From Eonycteris spelaea (lineage: Eukaryota; Chordata; Mammalia; Chiroptera; Pteropodidae): a stretch of 64,000 nucleotides of DNA. Shown here one piece after another: positions 12,101-25,205 of the stretch (within the stretch, counting starts at the first letter, position 1; every line of letters begins with the position of its first letter). The stretch lies in the NCBI GenBank assembly GCA_003508835.1, contig PUFA01000105.1, positions 4,712,001-4,776,000 of the forward strand, read 5' to 3'. The notes below the pieces were generated by a model, which did not search any database, was not told the DNA's origin, and worked only from the letters and a program-made list of their open reading frames with translations. Both the position numbers and the translations under genes were made by a program.

Positions 12101-15100
12101 CTAAGTAAGAGTCCTTGGAGACCACTATAAAAGATTCATTTGCAAATAAGCTCGAGTGCCTAAGAGAGAACTTTTAAAGTACAGGAAAAATTTTGATATT
12201 TGAATTTTTTTTTTTATTACTATAGCAGTTGTGAGAACAAATGATCTTCCTTCTCAAGGTATGTCTCCAGAAAGTCACAATTTGGTGAAGATAATTAACA
12301 TCTTAAAAAATTTTCTCTCTCAGTAAAAACTATAGGTAACTTAAAATAAAGATTAAAGAAGAAATTAGAAACCATTAGGATAGAAAAAGGTTTATCGGTC
12401 GAGGACATTATTTTGAGTGTTTTATGGAAGTCTGAGCCTCCTGGCAATTTATGCTCTCTCCTAGTGTGGAACATCGCATTTTTACTGCATGTAATGTTTT
12501 TCATTGTTACCACTACCTTCACATTTTTGTTATTTTTATCTTTCCAATCAGTTTTTATGTCCTCTTCCAGTGTAGTTTTCTGTGATTTTAATTCCCATTT
12601 GTATACTTTTAAGCAAACTTTATTTATTTGTCAGATTTATTAACATTAAATTAAATATTAAATGCATAACTATCTTCTTATATTCTGTTACTACCTCAGG
12701 GATACAAGTTCCATGATGTTATGAATCTTTCTTTTCTACTGCTTCCTTCAAAGCGTCCATCATATTTATATAGAGTATTTGGAAGAAATCTCATATCAAG
12801 GATATGTAGTTATATCATCACACATGGATTATCCCATTAAAAAAGATATTGAGCACAGTCATTAGGAATGAAAAAAAAGAAAAAAGATACCCCTAAGACT
12901 CTGTCTTCTTTTATAGCAATGGTTGGGGATTACACTTTTTCCACCTTGAATAAAAAGAAATTTCTTATTTGTCTTTTGTACTTTCAATACATTTCAAAAA
13001 TGTTTATGCATTGAACACAGGAAGTACTTAATCAGTATTAATAAATTAATGAATAAATAGACTTATGTTTCTTATCTTCCTTACTACTCCATGAAGATGC
13101 ACATTATTCAGGGCAGGGTCAACCTCATATTACGCATAGATTCTGATTAACTGATATTGAATGAAAAGAATAATAATCATAGAGTGAGCTTTGACTTTTT
13201 TACACTGGATTCTTTTAACTTAATAATGCACACTCGTAAATGGGTACTTACTGAAATTTGTATTTGTTATTAAACAGAAATTATACTCCTTATTAAAAAT
13301 TACATTATTTATTTCTTTTAAATCAGCACAAGTATAGAAGCTGACTGGCTTAATTCAAACAGTAAGGTACCAACAGTAAGGTACCTTTGTTATGGATAGT
13401 TAGGTTGTTATATTTACAGAAAAAGTTGGAAATAATAGATGACAAAAAAATTGTTCAGGAGTGGTAAGAGTTCAAAAGAGATGGTACCAGTGGGACTTTT
13501 CTGTTTGATTGGTCTTTTGCACATTGACATAATTTGAGTTATATTTTAAGGTTTGATTATAAACTTTTTATGTCTAGTCATTTTCTCTGGACTGTGGACT
13601 ATTTATCAGACACAGAACTGTCAAGTAACACTAACAAAACACTTAGGAAATGATATATAGAATATGATTATAAGAAATTTAAAGATGTTTAACTCTTATT
13701 TCTGGAACTATTACTCTACAATAAAAATCTCCATAAGAATTGATATTATAATAAAGTTTACTTGATGAGCATAGACACGAGCAAAAAAAGTTAAATGACA
13801 TTAACAAATGTCAGCAATGATAGATTGATAAGCTCTCCCTCTCAAAGATGACTGGAATGTCTCAAGCAACTGACCATGGCACTCTGTCACCCAAAGAGTT
13901 CTAGACATATATTGACAGGTTATCCTTTCTCAGATATCTGGCAAACAAAAGTTTTTCTTTATAAAAGTATGTTCTTCAGGAAAGAAACACTGATTTTGCC
14001 ATCTGAAGAGAGTTATTAAAGAAACCTTTTTAAATGGTACAGATGGGGAATAAAGAGGAACCAATAACAAATAACAGAGGAGCCTAGGCTTGCAGAAAGG
14101 AATTACATCCCTATGCCTGAAGTTATCAGAGCTTAGACATATTAGTTGTAGCTTTCATTTAAAAATTAAAACAAACAAGCAAAAACCCATAAAACACAAA
14201 CAAAAAACTCTTAGCCAATCTGCAGCTACCTTGCAGGGATGGATTCAGGGGATACATTTCAGGGCTAACTTCACTCCCACCTGCTGATTTCTTGCTGGTA
14301 CCTCTTGTTAATGCAATTGGATGCCAAAAGCAAGGTTGTTCCTTTGCTATATTCCATAAAAATCAGTCTCTTGTCACAGAGCATCGGGGAGAAGCAGGGC
14401 GAGTGATTTAGTGAGGCAGAGGAAATATATAGCCCACATAGACAAAACATATTTGACTTAGTTATACCTATGAAAGCGATCATGTAAAGCAGAACTTCCT
14501 TAGAATAAGGCTGTTCAAAATCCATTTTAGTCAGCAATTTATAGATTATCATTTAGTTTGAGTTACTTTACTAGAGGGCTAACCTCATTCACTCTGTCAT
14601 TTTTTTCCAAATTGCATTAGAAGGAAACCTTTATTTTAAGTTATAGGTTCTTTTATGCCATCCTCTGTGTGCTGATTAAAATTTTCACAGCTTTAGGTTA
14701 GAAAGCATTAAACACATACAGACACTCACACACACACACTACATAAACCTGCAGAGTCTACATATGTTTTAACCTAACATTTTAACTGGAAAAATGCTCC
14801 TTTACTGTGTTTTGTTCTTCTTTATGTGTGAGACTCTATTAATTTAATCTTTTAGTCATCAACTGCACACCTATTAATATATGCTATTATTGTAGTAACT
14901 ACATTTTGAACATTTCAACCATAACTGAATTTTGCTTTTCATCATAATGCTTTTTCATTTTGCATTTATAATTGGCTCTGCAGTGATGCTATTTTGGGGG
15001 GCAAACGAGAGTCTATTGTGAATGTAAAGGCAATATTTCCACTTCCACTGTTCCAAAGAATGGATCGAAATAATGTTGCTCTTAGGAGGATGTGAAGAAA

Positions 15101-15714
15101 GCATTGCCTTATGTGTCATGTCCTGAAAGTGTTACCAGCTCACAAATGTCGTTGTTACTGTCATAGTCAGTATTACATACATTTAACGTTATCACATACT
15201 CAGTGATATTTGTCCAAGTGAGAATATGTCTCTAAAGTTAACATGCTCAGAATTAAATGTTTGAGCCAACAAAATCTAAATATTCCCCATTGAGCATTAA
15301 AAAACTCACTTCTTAAATCTAAGCTCTAAGTTACCTCTGCTAATAAAAATACACATACTCAAACAATGAGTAATCTATAAATTATTACATTTTGTTTTGA
15401 AACAGGGCAAGTGGTAAATGAAAATTATCTAGCAATCTAAAACAGGCTGAAATCAAGCATAATGAGTTAAACATTTTAATTTGGTCATGTGAATAAAGTA
15501 AGTGGCTTATTCAATTTTTCAGTTCACTTAATAATTGCTTTTTAATAATTCCATTACAGTCTAAGACAAGTATTTGTCCTAATTCCTGCCACATACAAAC
15601 CTGCGGTTTATTTTAAATGCATGTGGCTTTTTAATTTTGAAATCATATTTATTGACTAAGCAGTGTTTATGATATTAACTAGACCTATGTTGATATAATA
15701 ACAATAATAGTAGT
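9158..15714. other. Unannotated AT-rich DNA
   Basis: No gene, RNA or strong repeat match over 6.5 kb. A perfect 14-bp tandem duplication lies at 13358-13385. AATCAGTATTAATAAATTAATG near 13030 resembles the tail of an L2 or MIR but is too short to call. Short CA and TA runs occur at about 10030 and 14719. The open frames here are short and show no recognisable domain. Confidence 0.5.
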
Positions 15715-15890
15715 AGTAGTAAGCATTTATTAGAAAGAGTACTAAGTATTTCCAATAATTATTTCATTTAATTTTTGCAAAAATAACAAGAGTAGAGCAA
15801 TGGTGTCAAAAGGTCAGAAGGACATCTTAATAATTTGCTAAAATACAGAGTGGCCATGCCACTAACTGCTGAAAACCAAACACACAAAGA
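15715..15890 (-). mobile_element. MIR SINE fragment
   Basis: AAGCATTTATTAGAAAGAGTAC followed by TTATTTCATTTAATTTTTGCA follows the layout of an antisense MIR core (start of the element's 3' part, then the TCTCATTTAATCCTCACAA block). The later part contains the diverged TTGCTAAAATACAGAGTGGCC counterpart of the MIR 5' part. It is an old, inactive tRNA-derived SINE relic with approximate edges. Confidence 0.5.
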
Positions 15891-18201
15891 TAAAAAAACT
15901 GCCTGATACAGACCATTTATAACAGGCCATTTGCTTTTACCTTATATAATTTCATGATACAAAAGTTTATTAAACGAAGTTTCCAAGAATTAGAAAAAGG
16001 TTTTTTTTTAGTGATCAGTGAAGTTATTTATGACACAGAAATATTTGTGAATTTGTGTTAGCTTTATTATTCTTTGCTTTCAGATATCTGCAGATATAGG
16101 GCTACTCATAATTCGTTTTTTTTAATCATATTTAACTCAACAACACACAGCTTTCTACAAATATGGCATTTCAAAGGGATTTCCCATTCATCCTAACTTT
16201 TCCAGCTCTTTCTTCGTGGTAAAGCTGTCTAGGAAAGCAAAGCCCCCTTTAGCCCTTGAACTATGCTCCCATTTCTCTAAACAAGGAATGGTTATATTTC
16301 TTCCCAGGTGTGCTGTCTCCTTTAGATAATTTTCTGCCAGGCATCTCTGAAATAGGAAGCTGTAGGAGTTCCCTCTAGCCTGCTTGCACCTCTCTTTCAT
16401 CTTGTTCTATTAAAGATGGATTTTGTATATCACTCACATTGCTTATGGTATCCGACGATTTATGAGACAAGGGGACATTCCATTTATACTCTACAATGTA
16501 ACTACTATAAATAAGGTTTTTTTGTTGTTATTTTGTACTGAGTCAAAAAAAAAAAACTAGGTCAGTGCATTGAGGCTAAATAAAAATAAAGGAAAAATAA
16601 ATGTCTGTGCATAGTGCAGAAAATATTGTTTATTATATAGTTTTTTATAGCAAAATCATTTTCAAATATGTAAACTAGAGATATCTAATTAGAGAAATTG
16701 GAGAGGGAGGAGAAGACTCCCTGAATTGTAGCCAGAGGTGGCCCAGAGACAATGTCAAGTAGGTGCAAGGTATACGTAGCTGTGTTATTTGTGACTATAC
16801 ACAGTATAATTTTGGTTGTTCGTCGACCAAATAATTTTATCTAGATATTTTTGCATGGCACTAGCAAGGTAAAATAGAGAATATAAAAGTGAAAACATAT
16901 GGTCTTTTATCTTTATGAGCTTGCAATTGTAGAAGGGGTGAACTAATTTTTGTGAAAAGCATACATTCCTTATCCTTTCAAAAGAAAGATGATATGTGTG
17001 TTAGATGAATTTGAGGATGGGGGAATGCTTTATTAAAGAGCTTGTTCTTGAGGGTAGGAATTACTAAAAAAAAAAGGGAAGGTTAAATATACTCCAGGAA
17101 GAAGAAAGAACATGAATGATGAGAAAACACATGCACATGTGAAAAGAAAGTAAATAAATTTGGCGAAATTTGAGAACATACAAAAGGCATTATTTGAATA
17201 GAAGTTAGAACAGTTAGAACCTTAAAATACTAGGCAAATTCATTTTGTCCTTTTTCCTAAGCCAATGTAAAAAAATGTTATAAAAATACAAAGATATTAC
17301 AAATATAATGTTAATTAATGAGATGAATGATTGTTTTTCTTAGAACAATTTTGTTTCCAAAATATTGTTTTCTTTTGAAAATGTTTGAAATAAAATAGAC
17401 CTGCAAATACCTTCAGTGTATGGTGTTACTATTCACAGAATAATAAATTCCAGACAGTTGTAATTTTAGGAATTATAATTTGTTCTGTTTTCTACAGATC
17501 AATGAGAAAAATATATGTTTCGACCCTTTTGCTAAGTTACTACTTGATGTTTTATTCTGTTGGTGTTTTCATTAGGAATTTTAAATAAGTAATTAGCAAA
17601 ATTCTGTACTTCCTGCACAAAAGGTACATAATGGAGAATTTTCAGTGAAGCTAATAAAATTCAACTTTGGGCTTTTCACTTGCATGAGCATCTTTCAAAG
17701 ACCCGAGAAGGGTTCTGAATATTTGTACATACAGTAATAAATTTTTGCAGTTTACCAAAGTAATATTTTAAATGGCATTGCTAAAGACTAGTGCCAAAAT
17801 GGTTTATTTTACCATTTGCCATCTTTTCTCTCATACTAGACTATGCACGGTCACTTTTGGGGTCTCACTGAGGGAACATTGAGTTGAGGTATATTTTATT
17901 TTTGTTTTAGTAGGATATAATTCTGGAATTTGCAATGTGTGACTGACCATTTACATGTTAGGAATTGCCCTTCACTGTGTTGACTCATCCAGCATTGTGC
18001 TACAGGGCCAAAGAAATCCACCATGCAATCAGTCAACAGTACCAGTCAACATATTTTGCATGAAGTTGTTCTAATATGAGCTATGTAAATTGTAAATATA
18101 CTAATTTATTCCACCAATCCTTGGAATTAATGTTCTCTCCTGTCTGACTATATTTGTAATTCAATTTTTACTATTGTACAAGATGCATAATTGCTGAAAG
18201 A
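15891..18201. other. Unannotated AT-rich DNA
   Basis: No gene or confident repeat. A-runs occur at about 16540 and 17065. The 70-codon minus-strand frame at 16188-16400 shows no recognised domain and has no supporting context. Confidence 0.5.
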
Positions 18202-18229
18202 GGATAGATAGACGATAGATGATAGATAG

Positions 18230-18281
<52 letters not shown>

Positions 18282-18290
18282 AGATAGCTA
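18202..18290. repeat. Composite (GATA)n-(GA)n-(GATA)n microsatellite
   Basis: Imperfect GATA units at 18202-18232 are followed by about 23 uninterrupted GA units (18233-18279) and two more GATA units. The purine-only (GA)n part is a mirror repeat able to form triplex H-DNA. The minus-strand frame reading LSLSLSLS here is an artefact. Confidence 0.95.
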
Positions 18291-19984
18291 GGAAGATAAC
18301 TTGGGGGTAGTTGAGAAATTGCGTTAAATAGAAATCAGCAAAATTCACAGGTTTATGGCATAAGCCACATTCAATACTTCAAATAATGAATGTGCCTGTA
18401 TGTGAATTTGCATAGTATATGTGTCTCAATGTATCAGATTGTATTTTAGCGTGCTCCAAAATTTGCCAGTACCAAAAGAAATGGCAAGTAAAATTGCCTC
18501 TGCTGTTTCAAAATGGCCTGAAGAAATGAAACTATATGATGAAACTCCTATACATATAAATAAATACATCAGCGTTGATAGTATTAATTTCAGTGTGCAT
18601 TTTTGTAGCTTATACATAGTGGACAATTGTAAAATGCTTTGAACTATTCTTATGTGTTCTTTAATTTCAGAATAATATTTTTAATATTATTTTATTTAAT
18701 ATTATTATTATTTAATATTATTTAAATATTTTTCACAATAATTTATCCTATAATACTTAGAATATAACCTAAAGAAAGCATCCTAGGTAAAGCCAAAAAT
18801 GTTCAAAGAAAGGCTGCCAGAAGCCCTCAAATATCAAATATTCATTGATTTTGTCAGTATATTTTAGTAGGCAGCTAACTTGATTTGACTCAAATGGAAA
18901 ACTGTCTTGTGAAGAAGTTCAACCCGAAGTTGGTATTTAATCCTTGGCTGCGTATGTATCCCCATATATGTGAGCATGGGCTAAACCAGATATTTAGATA
19001 GAGCTGATGCCCAAACCTTACGGCTTGCCATTGGCCCTCTCCTTCCTCAGATTTTTCTCTCACTGTTCACACATTCAGCCCTATAGTTGTCCCAAACTCT
19101 GTACTCTTCACTGCAAAAAGACTTCACATTTTCTTTTGAAGATTTAGCCATTCATGTAGCATGGCCAGCAGCCTGCCTCGGGCTAAAAGTCATAAAAGCT
19201 GGAAACTCACTCAGAGACATTCCTTTGTCCAAGTGCCAACCAGAGCCTGTCTGCTTTTGTTCGCTCTTCAGCATCTTCGGGTGGTTGTTTTCAGTATTTA
19301 ATCTAGAGTTTATGTGTCATCTGCAAAATGTTGTTCGTGTAGGAGCTTACTAGGCCAAAGTCTGAGTGTTGATTCTTCCCAGCCTTTTCATTAAGAGCAC
19401 ATCGGGGTTTTGAGTCCTCAGATCTAACAGATTATAGAACATTCCATTCTATCCCTCACGGGTTTTGAGTTTAGCTGTTTCACCTCATCCTGCACATTTT
19501 CCCAATCTCATCATGTCTTGAGAGACTTGTTGTGCTGGTGAGGCCAGCACTTTCTGAGTCCCTGCCTTCTGAAATCACATGATGGGTGGTATTGCTTTGC
19601 TTTGTTGGCCTCATGTGGCATCCTAAAATTCATAAAATGTGCAGGAGTACATTTAACCTGTTTTCTTTTTTTTTTAACTTGATAGTTTAAATTGTAAACT
19701 GTTAAGTCAGTCCCAAGTAACTTTGTAGATTTTGGTGTTTCTACCCTGCCCGAACCCTCCATTAGAGACTGTCCTACTGGGCAAATTTAATTATCATACC
19801 ACATAGAGAGTTGACAAATTCCACATGGGAGAAAATGTCTCTGATGATTAAATTAGTTATAAAGACTTCATCCTTCTCTGGTAGTTTAATTACATTTTAG
19901 TTAAATGAATTTTAGTCCATTGTCATACTCATTATTTCCAGTCTTCTGATGTTTTTAAACATTGACTCTGCCAATAGCCATTCA
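18291..19984. other. Mostly unannotated; possible ancient LINE-derived patch
   Basis: 18669-18735 is an AT-only low-complexity tract built of AATATTATTT units. 19110-19370 (TTCAGCATCTTCGGGTGG, then AGGAGCTTACTAGG) resembles sequence I associate with 3' regions of ancient L1 elements, but the match is loose. No gene is seen. The 88-codon frame at 19087-19353 overlaps this patch and is not credible as a protein. Confidence 0.35.
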
Positions 19985-22130
19985 TGAAAGTAACTCTCAG
20001 CAAACTAGGAATAAAGACTTGATAAAGACTATCTTTAAAAACCTACAACTAACACAACTAACGTCACCCTTAATGTTCAGAAATTAGGTGCTTTCCCCTA
20101 AGAGCAGAAATATGCTATTCAACATATACTGGAAGTTCTAGCTAATGCAATAAGAGAAGAAAAATAATAAAAGGTACAGATAGAAAAGGCAGAAATAAAA
20201 CTGTCTTTGTATGGATCACATGATTGTGTAGAAAATCTTAATGAACCCACAAAAGTTCTTGAAACTAAGGATCAATGATTACAAGGTTGCAAAAGCACTT
20301 AAAACAAATAAAGCACATAAACAAAGTCAATTGCTTTCCTAAATATCAGCTACAAGCAATTGGTCTTTGAGATTAAAAAAAAAAAAACCCACTTACATTA
20401 GCACCATAAAAATAAAATACATAGGTATAAATCTAACAAAACATGTACAAGATAGATCTAAAAAAATTACAAAATATTAATGGAAGGAATCAACGAAGAT
20501 ACACATAAATGAGATATTGCATGTTCATGGATCATCTTAAGATACTAGTTCTTCTCAAATTTATTCAAACCAAACCCAATACCCCATAAATTTTACGTAT
20601 ATCTACAGACTGAGTCTAAAGTTTATAGGGAAATGAAAAAGACCCAGAATAATCAGCATAATCTTTAAGAAGAATGAAATCAAAGAACTGATACTACCCA
20701 ACTTCAAGGCTTACTAGAAAGTTATAGAATCAAGACAGTGTGATATCGATGAAAGAATAAACAGATCCATAGAACAGAACAGAGTCCAGAAATCGAGCTG
20801 CATCAATATAGCCAACCAATCTTTGCAAAAGAAGCAAAGGCCATCAATTGGAAAAAGTATAGTCTTTTCACTAATTGGCAGTGGAACACTTGGACATCTA
20901 AATGCAAAAAATATTAATCTAGATACTGACCTTACACCTTTCATAGAAATTAATTCAAAATGAATTTGTGACTAAGTTTAAAACACAAACTGTAAAACTT
21001 CTGGAAGAAAACAGAGGAGAAAATCTAGGTACCCTCTGGCTCAGCAATGAGTTTTTAGATAGAATACAAAAAGCATGATGATGAAAGAAAAAAAATGATT
21101 ATTTGGGCCTCATTAAAAAAAAAAAAAAGTAAGCTCTGTGAAAGATAGTGTTAAGAGAATAATACGGCAAGTAACAAACTGAGAAAATTGCAAAATACAT
21201 ATGTAATAAGGAACTTGAATGATCATAGAAACTTTTCTCAACATCATATGTTGTTTGTAAATTGCAAATTAAATAACAGCGAGCGACCACTACATATCTT
21301 TGAGAACAGCTAAAATCCGAAACACTGACAACATTAAATGCTAGTGAAGATGTGGAGAAATAAGAACTCTTATTCATTGCTGGTAGAAATGCAAAATGTT
21401 TTGCCACTTTAAAAGACAATTCGGTGGTTTCTTACAAGCTAAACATACCTTTACCATACAATCCAGTGATCATGCTCCCTGGTATTTACCCAAATGAATT
21501 AAAAACATGTACACAAATGGTGCTGCTTTATTCATATTGGTCAAATCCTAGAAGCTATCAAGATGTCCTTCAATAGAGGAATGGGTAAACAAACTATGTA
21601 CATCTACATAACGGAATATTATTCATCAATAAAAAAAGAGCTATCAAGACATAAAAAGACATGGAGAAAACTTGAGTAAATTGCTAAATAAATTAAAGAA
21701 AAAAAAAGTCAACCTGAAAAGGTTACATACTGTATGTTTAGGACTATGTGGAATAAAGGGAAAGACAAAATTATGGTGACAGTTAAAGATCAATGTGTGT
21801 TCAGGGCTGAGGTGCGGGAAGAGATAAACAATGAATACAGGGAATTTTTAGGGTAGTGAAATTATTTAATGATTGATACATGATACTATGCATCAGGTAA
21901 AACCCATGGAACTGTATGACATCAAGAGTGAATCTTAATGTAAACTATAGATAATAGTTAATAATAATATATCATTATTTGTTCATTAATTTTACAAATG
22001 CACCAATTCAAGATGTTAATAATAAGGGAAACTGGGCAGATGGGATTGTATAAGAACTTTCTTTTTTTGTCTAATTGCTCTGTAAATCTAAAACTGCTCT
22101 GAAAACAAAATCTGTTAATTAAAAAAAAAC
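19985..22130 (+). mobile_element. Ancient L1M-type LINE, 3' two kilobases
   Basis: A long, diverged sense L1 covering the C-terminal half of ORF2, the 3'UTR and an A-tail (about 22119-22129). Landmarks in order are CTAATGCAATAAGAGAAGAA (20142), the ATACCCCATAAATTTT region (20580), AACAGAACAGAGTCCAGAAAT (20770), AGATGTGGAGAAATAAGAAC (21348) and CCTTCAATAGAGGAATGGGT (21568). The 3'UTR carries TGTAAACTATAGATAATAGTTA and ends CTGTAAATCTAAAACTGCTC. Many stops and indels are present. By style it belongs to the old mammalian L1M groups (L1MB/MC/MD-like). The exact subfamily is not resolvable here. Confidence 0.8.
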
Positions 22131-22554
22131 CAGTAAATACAAAAAATTGATTTCTGCAATTTATCATTTTTTTTCTATTTTTATCAGAAGTGCTTACCTG
22201 TCACAGTCTACTACATCTTACTACTGAGTGGAAGTATCAAATATGAGAACTTTTAAAAGTAACATTTGAATACATTATCCTATGAAAGATTTTTAGGACT
22301 TACTGTCTGTAAACTAAACTGCTTGTGGACAAGTACCATGTAAGAACTCTTCCCAAAATGAGAATAGACATTTTGGGCAATTGACTGTCTCACTATTAAA
22401 ATTCTTATTGCATGATAGAACCTTCATTTGGTGAAAAGAGCATTAGGCCATGAGTCGAGCTGTGTCTTTAATACCTAAATCTGAAGTTGTGGTTACACAA
22501 TTTATAATATGTAGCATGAGGCACGATTTAACAGTAGTACTTTCTAGTATTTTT
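22131..22554. other. Unannotated spacer between two tail-to-tail L1 copies
   Basis: No gene or repeat is recognised in this stretch of about 420 bases. Confidence 0.5.
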
Positions 22555-23600
22555 AATATATTTTAGTTTTTGGAACAGTTAGATTTACAGAAAAATTGAA
22601 AAGAGTGTACAGAGTTCTCATATTCCCTGTACAAAATTCCCCCTAATATCAGCATCTTACATTAGTATGTTACATTTGTTATAATCAATTAACTAATAGA
22701 TTGATGCATTATCATTAACTAAAGTTCACCAACTAGTCAGATGTCCTTACTTCTTACCTAATTTTCCTTTTTTTGTTCTAGGATCCCACTCAATATTCAT
22801 AATATTTAGTTGTCGTGCCTTCTTGGTTTCCTGTTGTAGGTGATATTTTCTCGGACTTTGTTTTAATCTCTGACCTTGACAGTTTTGAAAAGTATTGACC
22901 AGATGTTTTGTAGGAGTTACCTCAATTGGAGTTTGTCTAATTTTTTTTTCTCATTACTATACTTCAATTATGTGAGGAAGATCAGAGATGTAAATTGCTA
23001 TAATCACCACTTATCGGAAAACATATTATCAACATTACTGATAATTGCTGATGTTGGCTTTTATCATCTACTTGCAGTAGTATTTGTTAGGTTTCTCCAC
23101 TATAATTTTCGCCTTCGCATTTACCTTTTCCACACTGTTCTCTTTGGAAGGAAGTAAGGAGTAGAGCTATGCTTAACCTCCTTGAGGATCAAGTATCTAC
23201 ATGAATTATTTTGAATTCTGCTGCATGAAAGATTTGTCTTTCCTCACTCTTCCGTTATTTTTCAATCATTTATTTATAGCAGCATACAAACTCATGGATA
23301 TTTATTACATAAGTATGATTATAATCCAATGCTACTTTATTTAATTTTTTGATCAATTTTTTACAGCTTTTATTATTGAAAGCTCCTTTACTTGGCTCTT
23401 GTGCCCCTTTGACACACTCCCATCAATGTGATCTGTTTTTGAGTACTTCTTTTTATCTTCTGGCACTACAAGATGCTTCACGCTATATTGTATATTTCCT
23501 ACCCCAATCTTAGAATCAGACATTTTTCTAAGGAGCTGTGGTACCTTTTATTGGGAATGGTATAATAAACCAAGATCTGGGTGCTAGAAATGCTCATTAA
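22555..23600 (-). mobile_element. Ancient L1M/L1ME-type 3' end in antisense
   Basis: The left edge (GGAACAGTTAGATTTACAGA then AAAATTGAAAAGAGTGTACAG) is the reverse complement of an L1M 3' terminus, matching the end of the plus-strand copy at 22060-22110 (CTGTAAATCTAAAACTGCTC). It continues through the known long L1ME-like 3' region: a GATCCCACTCAATATTCAT block near 22783, TGACCTTGACAGTTTTGAAA at 22873, TTTGTTAGGTTTCTCCACTA at 23084 and CCTTTGACACACTCCCATCA at 23405. It ends near AACCAAGATCTGGGTGCTAG (23570). It is inactive. The exact subfamily is uncertain. Confidence 0.7.
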
Positions 23601-24694
23601 GGTCAGTCATTTATAGTGTTTTTATAAAAGTAAGAAAAAATATGCTGAGTCTTATTACTCATCAAAACTATATACTAAGAGAAGGAAAAATCACAATGTA
23701 AACTCATGAATAAGGCAAAATAAGGTATGGAGTAGCTAGTTGAAACAGATTTGATAGAAAATCCTTTATCTAATGATTGGCAACTGTGGATTTGTTTGGT
23801 TCTGTAATTACCTGGTTAGTTGGTTTGGGTTCATCTTAGAAGCAGAGGACTGGAGCAAGCCTTGGGGACAGTGACATAAAGACAATACTCACCTAGAATT
23901 ACAGAATCATTTTCTGCATGTATAATATTTCTAAGATGACCATTTTGCCACTAATTCTGTCTCTAGATGCCTAAAAATAGAATTACATATAAGATGGAAT
24001 TCTAAGAGTCTACCATATCGCCCATTTTTGATGCTGATTTTTGACCTACCTTATCTGCTTTGAAACAAAGAAGCCTTTGTTCCTGGAGATTATTATGACC
24101 CCTTTACTCACATTTAACATCTGAATAATTAACACATGGTACACAATTGATAAAGAATGTCTTTAAGAAATGTATTACTAATATATTTATTTAGAAAATA
24201 AAGCAGTGTTGGTTAACTTTTATGGATTATTAACTACAAAACAGTTATTTTCCATTCTTAATGATAATTAATGTTAGAGATAAAAGAGTTGTTTCCTAAA
24301 GCAGCCTTTGTTAAAATTTGTGAAAATGACTGCTGTATCATAATTTTTAACTCTGGAAACCATAAAAATTGACTAACAACAATAAGAACCCACAGTTGGA
24401 GAAAAATAAACTAAAAATAAATTGAAGGTGTCTAAAAGTATATGCTCTAAAATTAGTACTTGCTTAAGAGTTAATAGAAGAATGAATGTTTCTGATGAAT
24501 TTATATCTATGAAATGTGACCCGGAAATTAATTTGTGGATTAATAGACCAAACATAATATTCATGATGATATAAACCATAATTTGTAAAAATTTTCACGA
24601 ACCAAAATTGGTTGTTAAAATTAATTTAAAAGTTAACATGGCAAATAAGTGATCCCAAATAATTTTTTAAGAAAATATCCATAATTGTATTTAA

Positions 24695-24696
<2 letters not shown>
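23601..24696. other. Unannotated AT-rich DNA
   Basis: No gene or repeat is recognised. The base composition is close to that of the flanks. Confidence 0.5.

Positions 24697-24737
<41 letters not shown>
24697..24737. repeat. (TA)n microsatellite
   Basis: About 20 uninterrupted AT units. It accounts for a minus-strand open frame reading YIYIYI. Confidence 0.95.
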
Positions 24738-24738
<1 letters not shown>

Positions 24739-25009
24739 TTATTTTGATTTAATTGTATTTTAAATATACATATATAATTATTTTTATTTAATGGATTTAG
24801 CTGCAAAAAAAAGCTAAGTTTTCCCCCAATATTATAAAATACTTGCATTATTTTGATAAAATATTGGTTTACTTATATCTCTAAACATTTTGGGGAAACA
24901 GAATAGTAAAGCCAGTAAGTCCACTAAACATGAAAACAGCAGATTTTGTAACATTTAATATTCATTTTTTTTTAGGATGACTTTCTATTACATTTATTTT
25001 CTATCTTTT

Positions 25010-25205
25010 TAAATTTTATTTTTTATGGTGACATTGGTTAATGAAATCCAATAAGGTTCGGTTGTACACTTTAACAGTAAGGCATATATATATATATTCA
25101 CCTCCCATAGTTAGATTTCTTTCTGTCACCACATATTTGACCCTCTTTTATCCTGTCTACCTCCCTCCTCCTCTCTCTCCCTAACGCTCTGGTAACCACT
25201 AGTCT
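25010..25205 (-). mobile_element. L1 3' segment (3'UTR), part of a second 5'-inverted L1
   Basis: A T-rich edge (about 25010-25024) is followed by antisense L1 3'UTR: GGTGACATTGGTTAATGAAA at 25027, then TTCACCTCCCATAGTTAG and CTGTCACCACATATTTGACC. It ends with GGTAACCACTAGTCT at 25191-25205, a position in the early 3'UTR. A (TA)n patch has grown within it at about 25084-25098. It is the same L1 family as the copies at 5666 and 37401, and nearest the latter in its 3'UTR. Confidence 0.85.

Noticed and set aside
18148..18348. Minus-strand frame with LSLSLS
   Set aside because: Produced by the (GA)n tract.
21099..21419. 106-codon open frame on the minus strand
   Set aside because: It is antisense to the ORF2 region of the L1M at 19985-22130.
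24633..24848. Minus-strand frame with YIYIYI
   Set aside because: Produced by the (TA)n tract at 24697-24737.
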